A DNA stretch of 38,199 bases. It comes from Flavobacterium sp. (GTDB lineage: Bacteria > Bacteroidota > Bacteroidia > Flavobacteriales > Flavobacteriaceae). Under the pieces are notes generated by a model. The model was not told the DNA's origin. It did no database searches and saw only the letters and a program-made list of their open reading frames with translations. The position numbers and the translations under genes were made by a program. Positions 6,325 through 14,457 of this stretch are shown piece by piece (the first letter of the stretch is position 1; each line of letters begins with the position of its first letter). Where the stretch lies: NCBI RefSeq assembly GCF_029945805.1, contig NZ_JAQSDH010000023.1:1-38199 (forward strand), given 5' to 3'.

Positions 6325-8790
6325 CTATACTAAATTCAAATAATTATTACTTATAAAATCTTTTGATGGTTTGTCCCAAACTAGAATTCTATCGTTTCTG
6401 AATTGTTTTAAAATATCAACATATTTACTATCGATAGCTTCATATAAAGCAATAATTAATAATCCAGAGGTTCTTGTAAGTATCGTATAAACAAAATTAT
6501 TTATTTCGTCTTCGTCCTCAATCTTTATTTTAGTTGACCAAAGAACACAAGTCTTTTCCATTCCTTTAAGTCTTAAAATAGTATCAGTTTCAGCAATATT
6601 TTCGACTAATCTATGAAGTTCATTACTAAGGTTATAATCTTTTTCAAGTATTGTTATTCTACGTTTTACATCGCTTTTTAAATCAATTACATCAAAATGT
6701 TCGAATGCTTTTGTAATTTCTACAATTTTCAGTGCCATTTCTTTATCATTCTCAGCAAATACAAAAATTGGTCTTGCTCCTGGAGGTGCTCCTTTATATG
6801 GAGTTATCACATCTGTATCTTCTTGACCATTAATTTTTATATTTTCTGAAACTTGTTTAATTGCTTCACTAATACGATAAGGCAAACGATATGAACCATC
6901 TAACTTGATGTAATTACGATTTTTCATTTTCTCAGTTGTTTCATCTGTATCTCTGGGAATATCTGATACTTTACCAATGTGAACTGCTTGGGCGTAATCA
7001 CCAGCTAAAACTAAATTATTTGGGTTCTTTATTAATCTGTAAAAGATAGTGTAATCTGATTGCGTACAATCTTGAAATTCATCCACAAATATGTACTCAA
7101 ATATACTATTGAAACTGCCTGTTTTTAATTTTTTTAAAAATTTATGTCTGCGTGATATGATAGACGAATACTTTTCAATTTCTAATTTTTCAAGGTATTT
7201 AATAACTGTTTTAAATAACAATTTCCTACTTGGACCATCATAAGGTAATCGCGGTCTTCCTTTTCTAGGAGATTTAAGAAATATATCTTCGGAAGCATAA
7301 TCTAGACCATAAATTATTCTATGGTATTCGTCCAGAATATAATCTTGATTTAGAACACCATCGTACTCTGCTGTGGTTATTTTTTCTTCATTTTTGATTT
7401 CAGCTATTGCTTCTCTAGCTATCTTTCTATGATAATTATCGAATTGAAGATTATCTTCATAAAATGGGTAATCTTGAGTTGAATAAATTTTCCACAATCT
7501 TGTTGGCAATACATCAAAATGATAAATAATAATATTGACAAAATTTGATCCTTCAATTTTGATACCGTATTCGTCATATTTAGTATACTTAATCTTTTTA
7601 CTTTCCAGTAATTCGATAATCCAGTTTTGTAAATAATATGATAATTCTTTGTTGAAAGTAGTAACCAGAAGACTTAATTTATCCAGTTGATTGGTCTTAT
7701 TGTGAATTTCAACTACCTTGGCAATACGCTCTGTCAAGACTACGCTTTTACCACAACCGGCAGGACCAGTAATAATTGTTGGCCTACCATCAGGTATAGA
7801 TGCTTTTTCTTGTTGAGGATTAAGAGTGATTTCTCTCCTAACTTTTATTGGTGGATTGTATAAATTTATACTTGTTGCTTCTTCATTCCCGAATAGATTA
7901 AATACTGGTGCATTACTAGACAAGACAGCTCCAAAAAGAGCATTGTCATTCCAAGTTGGTGTTCCTGAAAATTCAATTGCGTGATTTTGCTTAAACCAAT
8001 TCCTTGCTACTAAAGTTGCTGGCATTACTCCAGAGTATAACAAGTCACTTTCTATTTCCTTTAAAGTGTAATTGTTTTCTTTTAAAACTTGTGACAGTTG
8101 GGTTGTGAAATGTCTTTTATTATATGATGAAAGTAAAAGTATTTTTTGCGGTTGGAAACTTTCTAATAATTTTAAAAAATCAGTTTTTAGGTTTTCAACG
8201 TTTTCTGAATGATCAAATAAATAACTTGCCGTAATCCAATTGTTTGATGATTTCGTTAATTGTGAATTGTTCCAAGAATTAAGTGTGTATTCAACAGCTA
8301 TATTTTGAGCTTGAGGATAATTCTTTATAAAGTTTGGCCAAAGATATGTTCTGTTATAATCCATCATAAATGGACTTGTGTCAATATTTATAATTGTCAG
8401 TTTTGGACAAGCACCATTTAAAGCTTTTATACCAGAATATACTAAACCACAAGCCCATTGTATTGCTCCAGTTCCTGCCCCTAAATCATATATGGTAATT
8501 TCTTGCTCATTCCTTGCTTCAAAAATTATTTCAATAAAATATTTAAGAAAAGTATTTACCCTTCTCCCGTGATACCATAATGAATATGCAAAACCAATTG
8601 AGGGCCTATCATAGCATAAGTCTTTACTTTGAGAAAGCGCATAACATTCTTTACTACATTCATTAATATCAAAAACAATATTATTCCTTACACACGTATC
8701 TTGCCAATACTGATATGATGCTTGTTGAATACATTTATCTATTGTATCTTTTTGATTAAAAACCCATTGTGTTAGTAGTTCTTTTGTCAT
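6325..8790 (-). CDS. Fusion of SAM-methyltransferase-like domain and UvrD-type helicase
   Basis: The product is 821 aa from the ATG at 8790 (an alternative ATG at 8805 adds five residues and overlaps the upstream gene). N-terminal domain, about residues 60-270: class I methyltransferase-like, with motif I DLGAGTG at 102-108 and an acidic strand end in TIINIDTSPF. C-terminal domain: SF1 helicase, with Q-motif-like NPQQEKA, Walker A GPAGCGKS at 342-349, Walker B VDEFQD at 569-574, GDYAQ at 597-601, SYRLPYRI and a final YTILTRTSG (motif VI). A methyltransferase fold joined to a UvrD-like motor is unusual. It is the last gene of the BREX run, 1 nt after the radical SAM gene, so the two probably act together. 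It may act on phage nucleic acid; the substrate is unknown. Confidence 0.85.
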   Translation of the reverse strand: MTKELLTQWVFNQKDTIDKCIQQASYQYWQDTCVRNNIVFDINECSKECYALSQSKDLCYDRPSIGFAYSLWYHGRRVNTFLKYFIEIIFEARNEQEITIYDLGAGTGAIQWACGLVYSGIKALNGACPKLTIINIDTSPFMMDYNRTYLWPNFIKNYPQAQNIAVEYTLNSWNNSQLTKSSNNWITASYLFDHSENVENLKTDFLKLLESFQPQKILLLSSYNKRHFTTQLSQVLKENNYTLKEIESDLLYSGVMPATLVARNWFKQNHAIEFSGTPTWNDNALFGAVLSSNAPVFNLFGNEEATSINLYNPPIKVRREITLNPQQEKASIPDGRPTIITGPAGCGKSVVLTERIAKVVEIHNKTNQLDKLSLLVTTFNKELSYYLQNWIIELLESKKIKYTKYDEYGIKIEGSNFVNIIIYHFDVLPTRLWKIYSTQDYPFYEDNLQFDNYHRKIAREAIAEIKNEEKITTAEYDGVLNQDYILDEYHRIIYGLDYASEDIFLKSPRKGRPRLPYDGPSRKLLFKTVIKYLEKLEIEKYSSIISRRHKFLKKLKTGSFNSIFEYIFVDEFQDCTQSDYTIFYRLIKNPNNLVLAGDYAQAVHIGKVSDIPRDTDETTEKMKNRNYIKLDGSYRLPYRISEAIKQVSENIKINGQEDTDVITPYKGAPPGARPIFVFAENDKEMALKIVEITKAFEHFDVIDLKSDVKRRITILEKDYNLSNELHRLVENIAETDTILRLKGMEKTCVLWSTKIKIEDEDEINNFVYTILTRTSGLLIIALYEAIDSKYVDILKQFRNDRILVWDKPSKDFISNNYLNLV

Positions 8791-8791
8791 A

Positions 8792-9640
8792 TTATATCGG
8801 TGCAAAACCAGTTTTACCTATACCTAGATTTGGTATTAATTGTTGCATAACACTCAAAACTCTTTTGTATTCTTCATCTCCCCAGTTGTATTCATTTATT
8901 ATATTCATCGCTTCGGCTCTAGTTCCTGCAACAAATTTTCCTTTATCTTTATGAAAAGGTTGAATAATAAACCTTTGAACACCTGTTTCTAAAACTGTTT
9001 TAGCAAATTCATAAGCATCATCTACTGGTAATAATGGTGTCATTGTAATGCACGATTGTATTCCTGCATCGTTAACTTCTTTGATTGCTTTTAATCTTTG
9101 TTTATTTCCGGTACAATACGGCTCAAAAACTTTTCTTACTTTTTCACTATCTGTAGTAACGGTCATATTTACTTGTATATTTTCAAATTTTTTGAATAAG
9201 TCAATATCTCTAGTTACTAATGCACTTCTTGTTTGAATTACCAATCTAACTTTATGAAAATCAATTAATTCTTTGAGAATGTTTCGAGTTAATTCTAAAT
9301 CTTTTTCGATTGGTTGGTATGGATCGGTAACACTACTTAAATAAATTGTTTTGTCAATTAATGGTTTTTTACGGTATTTCATTAATAATGCTAGGGCATT
9401 TTCTTTAACTGAAAGCCATTTACCCCAATTATCCATTTTATCTTTGTCTCTTGAAAAGAAAGCTGCATAACAATAAGTGCACCCAAAAGAACAACCAGAA
9501 TAGGGATTTAATGTGAAATCATAATCTTCCATAAACCCTGATGCTTTGGTAAGAATTGAACTCACATCCTTATATTCAATAGCTGTAGTTCCTATCGATT
9601 TCTTTTTTTCTTCGTCTCCAAATAAATTTAATTGTTCCAT
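8792..9640 (-). CDS. Radical SAM protein, SPL/Rv2578c-like
   Basis: The 282-aa product has the radical SAM [4Fe-4S] motif at Cys50, Cys54 and Cys57 (CSFGCTYCY), preceded by DFTLNPYSGC. It also has SSVTDPYQPIEKDLELTR and TTDSEKVRKVFEP, typical of the group related to spore photoproduct lyase and Rv2578c. These enzymes cleave S-adenosylmethionine to start radical chemistry; some repair DNA. The start at 9640 gives MEQLNLFGDEE, which suits the family, and leaves 5 nt from the upstream stop; a longer ORF from 9673 would overlap that gene. The close link to a methyltransferase-helicase gene suggests base modification or repair of modified phage DNA; this is inference. Confidence 0.85.
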   Translation of the reverse strand: MEQLNLFGDEEKKKSIGTTAIEYKDVSSILTKASGFMEDYDFTLNPYSGCSFGCTYCYAAFFSRDKDKMDNWGKWLSVKENALALLMKYRKKPLIDKTIYLSSVTDPYQPIEKDLELTRNILKELIDFHKVRLVIQTRSALVTRDIDLFKKFENIQVNMTVTTDSEKVRKVFEPYCTGNKQRLKAIKEVNDAGIQSCITMTPLLPVDDAYEFAKTVLETGVQRFIIQPFHKDKGKFVAGTRAEAMNIINEYNWGDEEYKRVLSVMQQLIPNLGIGKTGFAPI

Positions 9641-9645
9641 TATTT

Positions 9646-10578
9646 CTATGATGAATATTTCTCTCTTAACCAACTTATATAAATAACTGCTGGGATTATT
9701 TTATTATAATTCACATCATTAATTTTCCACAAAGTAAAAATCCCTGCACCAATCCATCCAACTGGTCCAATTATAATGCCTATAGCAGATGATAGACCTG
9801 TATATGCTGCAAAAGGTAAAGTAACTCCAATTATACCGCTTAATGTACTTAATGTTGTTGTCGCAAGCAAATACACTCCAAATCCAGAAACTTGAGCTGC
9901 TGTTAATGCTGCAAATACACTTCCTGCTTTATAGGTTATCCCTTTTTCTTTATTAGCAATATCAATTATTTCCTTTTCAAATTTGTTTTTTTGTTCTTCG
10001 GTCATTTTTGATAAAGCTTCCTCTAAAACCTTAATAGCAATTGCTTTTTCTATTTCTTGGAAGATTTTAATACCATCACTTATTTTTAACTTCTTTTTAA
10101 TTTTTTCTAAAATCGAAGTATAAGATGGATTATCATCAAGAATTTCTAATAGATTTTTACTGTTGCTAATTAGTTCAGGTATTATTTGTTCTTTTGATGC
10201 GGTTTTTAATTTTAAAATTTTCGAGAGTGTTTCTATTTCATCTACACTTGCTTTATTCAAAATTTTATATAATTCACTCCAGTCCTGATGGTATTTTTTA
10301 TATTGTCCCCAAATAATTTTATATGTTAGTATTTTTTTTAATTGATATTGGGAAAGTTTTTCTAAACTTTTATTGTCAATGAAATAATTCTGCTCTGTGG
10401 TCAAAGGTTTTATTTGTCCAGTTTCTAATGCATTTAACCAATGTCCTATTTTCTTTAGTACTTTGATACTATTTGAATAAAAAAGTTGATCGGGCAATTC
10501 TGTTTCAAAATTACCTTTAGCCAAATATTCTTTATGTTTAGCTTTTTCGATTTTTATTTCTTCTTGTGACAAATTCAT
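9646..10578 (-). CDS. YaaW/UPF0174-like membrane protein
   Basis: The 310-aa product has a charged helical N-terminal half. The C-terminal part carries two or three glycine- and alanine-rich hydrophobic stretches (about residues 215-285: AGSVFAALTAAQVSGFGVYLLA, then GIIGVTLPFAAYTGLSSAIGIIIGPVGWIGAG). This layout, with KMTEEQKNKFEKEI just before it, resembles the E. coli YaaW family (UPF0174, DUF3944 related), whose function is not known. In the operon it follows the kinase gene after a 74-nt gap with a possible internal promoter. A membrane-active effector triggered by infection is conceivable, but nothing in the sequence proves this. Confidence 0.7.
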   Translation of the reverse strand: MNLSQEEIKIEKAKHKEYLAKGNFETELPDQLFYSNSIKVLKKIGHWLNALETGQIKPLTTEQNYFIDNKSLEKLSQYQLKKILTYKIIWGQYKKYHQDWSELYKILNKASVDEIETLSKILKLKTASKEQIIPELISNSKNLLEILDDNPSYTSILEKIKKKLKISDGIKIFQEIEKAIAIKVLEEALSKMTEEQKNKFEKEIIDIANKEKGITYKAGSVFAALTAAQVSGFGVYLLATTTLSTLSGIIGVTLPFAAYTGLSSAIGIIIGPVGWIGAGIFTLWKINDVNYNKIIPAVIYISWLREKYSS

Positions 10579-10629
10579 TTTTATTTTGTATTTATCTTAT
10601 TTAAATTTAAACTTTAAATTTTTAATTAA

Positions 10630-10661
10630 GTAAATATATAGATTAATCACATTTATAACAA
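10630..10661 (-). promoter_or_regulatory. Possible internal promoter before the YaaW-like gene
   Basis: On the - strand TTG (10659-10661) and TATATTTA (10631-10638) are 20 nt apart, close to the Bacteroidota -33/-7 pattern. The 74-nt gap is the widest inside the 13-gene run, so the last three genes may be partly independent. Confidence 0.3.
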
Positions 10662-12371
10662 CTTAGTCTTGTCCGTTGTAATGTTGTAATCTATATTTCC
10701 TATTGTCAATTTGTTGTATCCTATTATTGGAATTTTGCCGATTACTCGTTCATCATTTAAATATATTCCGGTGCTTTCTAAGTCATACAACCAAACATTA
10801 TCTTTGGCATTAATAATTACACAATGTCTTCTACTAACCGCATTGGATCCCGAGACCTTAATATCGTTTTGATTGTACTCTTCTCTACCAAATTTTATTA
10901 TTGGATAATTTAATGATTTATCAGTAAAAATTTTGTTGTTGGTTTCCAATATCGTTATTGTATTTTCTTTCATCGTATTAAACTGAAAGTCCATAAATAA
11001 TAATTTCGATTTGAGAGATGGTTTTATTTTATAATTATGACTTAATTCCTTCTCAGTAATAACGGAAAGATTGTATCCAATAAATGGATTGTCACCTTGT
11101 TCATATTTAGATTTTGCCGGAATTGATTTTCCATTACTATTTAATACAAAAGCAATAAAATAATTATTTGCAAAACAAGGCAAAGAAGGGTTGGCTTCCA
11201 TAATCATTTTGGAAAGTTCCATTGCTGTTTCGTATCTGTCCGTTTCGTAATAACAGCGAATTAATAAGTTATATGCTTCATAATCTGCTGGATTTCTGTG
11301 GAGATGGTCTGATAGTAATCCTATTGCAATTGGATATTTTTTTGCTTCTAAATTAATCCATCCTAAATCTTTTTGAACGTCTAATCTAGGATTGAGTTTT
11401 AGTGCTTTTTCATAAAAACTTTTGGATGCAGCAATCTTTTGTATTCTCAAATTGTATTTTCCTAATGCTAGCAATACTGCTACATTGTTTTCGTATTGTT
11501 TGTGTGCTAATTCTAAAAATTTTAAAGCATTACGCCACTTATTAGTTTTTAATGCTTTGTTTGCTAATTCAATTAATTCGGCTGCTTTTAAATTGTCTTT
11601 ATTGAATATGATTGGTACTGATTTAGCTTTTAATGCTTCTTCTAATTCAATCATAAACTGAAATCTCAGTTCAGGTGTTTTATTGATTGCTTTTAAAATT
11701 ATTTCTTGTTGCCAATTTGGAAGTTGTTGTATTGGGAAATCCGCTGATTGGTGTTTTTCAATAATATCTTCTTTATCTAAGCCAGAAAAAGGATTTTCAG
11801 ATATAAGCATTTCCATCAGGGTAACACCCAATGCATAAATGTCAATTCGTGGATCTTTGGTTGTATTAATATCCCACTGAAATGCTTCTGGGCTCATATA
11901 TGCTCTGGCACCAATGTCTTTATTTGCAACTCCAAAGTCTGCTATTTTTATTGTGCCGTTTTGAGAGAAAACAATATTATCAGGTTTTATATCGTGATGA
12001 ATTATTCCTTTATTATGAATAACTCGTAATGAAGCAGCTAATGTTTGTGCCCAATTTAAAGCTAGTGTTGTTGTTATTTCTTTACTTAAAATTTTTTCTC
12101 TTAAACTACCACCTGAGCAGTATTCCATCATTAAGTATAAGGTTTCTTCTTCCCAAAAATGATGGTAATACGTAACAATATTGGGATTTTCAAATTTTGA
12201 AATTGTTTCTATTTCATGGATAATATGTTCTTGCTCTGAACGATCTGTATTTTTTAATTGTTTAATAGCTACATAACGATTAGACACTTTTTCGATAGCC
12301 AAAAAAACCTTTCCAAAACCACCGCTTCCAAGGTCTCTAACGAAATAGTATTTATTGTCGAATAGTTGCAT
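10653..12371 (-). CDS. Ser/Thr protein kinase with TPR and FHA domains
   Basis: The 572-aa product has three parts. The kinase domain (about 1-255) is intact: GSGGFG at 15-20, Lys37, HHDIKPDN at 125-132 with the catalytic Asp127 (HHD rather than HRD, a non-RD type), DFG at 145-147 and SPEAF at 160-164. TPR-like helices span about 265-395. An FHA domain spans about 490-565, with FGRE at 494-497, SRRH at 513-516 and GIYLND near 535-540; FHA domains bind phosphothreonine. There is no transmembrane segment. The gene starts 29 nt after brxL. Type 2 BREX (Pgl) systems use a kinase, PglW, but type 1 systems normally do not, so this gene is a notable addition and may control activation by phosphorylation. 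Confidence 0.9.
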   Translation of the reverse strand: MQLFDNKYYFVRDLGSGGFGKVFLAIEKVSNRYVAIKQLKNTDRSEQEHIIHEIETISKFENPNIVTYYHHFWEEETLYLMMEYCSGGSLREKILSKEITTTLALNWAQTLAASLRVIHNKGIIHHDIKPDNIVFSQNGTIKIADFGVANKDIGARAYMSPEAFQWDINTTKDPRIDIYALGVTLMEMLISENPFSGLDKEDIIEKHQSADFPIQQLPNWQQEIILKAINKTPELRFQFMIELEEALKAKSVPIIFNKDNLKAAELIELANKALKTNKWRNALKFLELAHKQYENNVAVLLALGKYNLRIQKIAASKSFYEKALKLNPRLDVQKDLGWINLEAKKYPIAIGLLSDHLHRNPADYEAYNLLIRCYYETDRYETAMELSKMIMEANPSLPCFANNYFIAFVLNSNGKSIPAKSKYEQGDNPFIGYNLSVITEKELSHNYKIKPSLKSKLLFMDFQFNTMKENTITILETNNKIFTDKSLNYPIIKFGREEYNQNDIKVSGSNAVSRRHCVIINAKDNVWLYDLESTGIYLNDERVIGKIPIIGYNKLTIGNIDYNITTDKTKLL

Positions 12372-12400
12372 TTTTAATTAATTCATTATGAAATTACATA

Positions 12401-14446
12401 TTATTCTAATAACGATTTTATCAAGCAATCTTTTAAATCAGTATAGTATTGAATATTAATTTTTGTAATCATATCATCTGATAAATCATTCAATTGTTTT
12501 CTAGCATTTAGGGGGATTAAGAGAGTAGTTGCACCTTTTTCAACAGCCAATTCTGCCAAGTTAACCGCATTATAGACCAAATCAAGAGACCCTCCAAGAT
12601 TTAATTGTCCCACTATTACTAATCCACCTTTTGTGCTTTTTTCAAGTAATGCACTGCACATAGACATTAAAACTGCCATACCCATTCCGCTGCCGCTTTT
12701 TGATGCATCAAATGCTCTTAGCTGTATTGAAAATTCTCGTGAACGCGGCTCTCTATCTCCAACTAATTCTTTTGCTTTGCTATAAAGGTTTTGTTCTGCA
12801 TATCTAACGCTTTCTTGAAATGGTGATGGTGATGGTCTATTTAAAACCTTAACTCCAGAACCTGGACCTGCATTTACTTCAATCTTGTATAGACCTGTTG
12901 GGTCATCTTGACCACCGGCATTTAATGCCCACATTTGCCCGGGAGCTAAAGGGTCTTCGCTAATTGTATTTTCACTATGGATTTCTGGTGTAGTTACGAA
13001 TGTTTCGATACCATCTTCTCCAATACGGTAGCTGAAATGTGTATTTCTAAATTCAGCTGAACCAATTCTTTTTTGTTGTTCTTTTACTCTTCTTCTGTAT
13101 TCTAATGCAATTTTTATAGCCCATTCTAAAATTTCATCGGATATGGGCACATTAGGATTTGGTTGCATTAATTTTAATAAACCATTTAAAGTTTTGTTTA
13201 CTGCTGTAGTATCTCGACCATTTAGTGCACCACCGTAATCAATAGAAGGAGCTACAGATGAAATTCTACTAATATCACGTAATCTAGTCCAACATTCCGC
13301 TAGAAAATCACTCACTAAACCATAATGATCTGTAAAGTATATTTTATTTAGTTTAGGGAAATCCCAACCTGGTACAAAAGCATGAATACGATCCATAAAA
13401 GCGGTATCGTCCCTCATTTCGGGAGGTAATGGTCCAAATAAATGACCTATTCTTTGTTGGTGCTCTACATCAACATCAAAGTTACCCACCATAACTACAC
13501 CACCATCTGCACGGATAGGTTCTTTTCCACGACTGAATTCGCCGCTTTCCATATATCCTTTCATGATATTAACACCGTCCTTTTGGTCGAATGAGATACC
13601 CGAAACTTCATCGAAGCAAACTACATCGTATTTACATACTAACCCTCGTTCGCCACTACCCATATTAACAAACATTTTTGCAACAGATGCTTTACCACCC
13701 GAAACTAAATGAGAATAAGGTGAAATTTGTTGGTATAAATGCGATTTACCAGTTCCTCTTGGACCCAATTCTATCATATTATAATTCCTTTCTATGAATG
13801 GTATCATTCGCACGAAAAGAACATTCTTGGCTTTTTCAGATAGTTCTGTAGGTTCCATACCTACACTACGGATAAGGAAATCTTTCCATTCCTCTAAAGT
13901 GAAATTTTCTCTTCCTTTGTAAAATACCTCTAAAACATTTCTTTGAGACAATTGAATAGGTCGTAAGCTTACTACGCCAAAAGGTCTTCCACTATTTTCT
14001 TGAGCAATTGCTGCATCATATTCTAATTCAATTTCTGCATAAAAACCGCCAGTTAGCATACGGTCATTAGCATTTACAATCTCTGAAGAAATTCTTATTT
14101 TGTTTAATTGTAAACTAGGTAAAGTTGCCACATAGCTGTCTGTGCCAGTATCTAGTTTTGCCGTAATGATGTCAATTAATTTTATTGAACCATTCTCTTT
14201 TGCTTTTGATTTGAAATATTCTTCCTCACCAGGACGAACTGTTCTGTCTTGTAATTGTCTTTTAACAATTTCTAAACCTTCCTGAATTTCTTCCTCATTA
14301 GTGGTTGAACAATACCTTCCCAAAAGGAATTCTATTACATAGGTTGGAACTGGATATGTTTTTCTGAATTGCTCCAGTAAATCTTTACGAACTATATATC
14401 CTTCAAATGCTTTTGCTGCTATTAAGTCTAAATTATCTAATTGCAT
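12401..14446 (-). CDS. brxL: BrxL, AAA+ ATPase with Lon-like C-terminal domain
   Basis: The 681-aa product matches type 1 BREX BrxL. The N-terminal region (about 1-200) includes VPTYVIEFLLGRYCSTTNEE, followed by the AAA+ core with Walker A GPRGTGKS at 228-235, VCFDEVSGISF as Walker B and GNFDVDVEHQQ downstream, and a Lon-protease-like domain at the C-terminus (about 580-681: SGSGMGMAV, GQLNLGGSLDLV). BrxL is needed for phage exclusion and is known to form DNA-binding rings. In the Lon-like part a Ser is present in SGSGMG, but I see no Lys where Lon's catalytic Lys would align (YNAVNLAELAVEKGA), so proteolysis is doubtful. The gene starts 11 nt after pglZ. Confidence 0.93.
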   Translation of the reverse strand: MQLDNLDLIAAKAFEGYIVRKDLLEQFRKTYPVPTYVIEFLLGRYCSTTNEEEIQEGLEIVKRQLQDRTVRPGEEEYFKSKAKENGSIKLIDIITAKLDTGTDSYVATLPSLQLNKIRISSEIVNANDRMLTGGFYAEIELEYDAAIAQENSGRPFGVVSLRPIQLSQRNVLEVFYKGRENFTLEEWKDFLIRSVGMEPTELSEKAKNVLFVRMIPFIERNYNMIELGPRGTGKSHLYQQISPYSHLVSGGKASVAKMFVNMGSGERGLVCKYDVVCFDEVSGISFDQKDGVNIMKGYMESGEFSRGKEPIRADGGVVMVGNFDVDVEHQQRIGHLFGPLPPEMRDDTAFMDRIHAFVPGWDFPKLNKIYFTDHYGLVSDFLAECWTRLRDISRISSVAPSIDYGGALNGRDTTAVNKTLNGLLKLMQPNPNVPISDEILEWAIKIALEYRRRVKEQQKRIGSAEFRNTHFSYRIGEDGIETFVTTPEIHSENTISEDPLAPGQMWALNAGGQDDPTGLYKIEVNAGPGSGVKVLNRPSPSPFQESVRYAEQNLYSKAKELVGDREPRSREFSIQLRAFDASKSGSGMGMAVLMSMCSALLEKSTKGGLVIVGQLNLGGSLDLVYNAVNLAELAVEKGATTLLIPLNARKQLNDLSDDMITKINIQYYTDLKDCLIKSLLE

Positions 14447-14457
14447 AGTCTATTATT

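Noticed and set aside
10653..12371. Classification as a type 2 BREX (Pgl) system because of the kinase
   Set aside because: The locus has brxA, brxB, brxC and brxL, which define type 1. The type 2 markers brxD and brxHI are not seen, and the kinase has FHA and TPR domains in a layout I do not associate with PglW.
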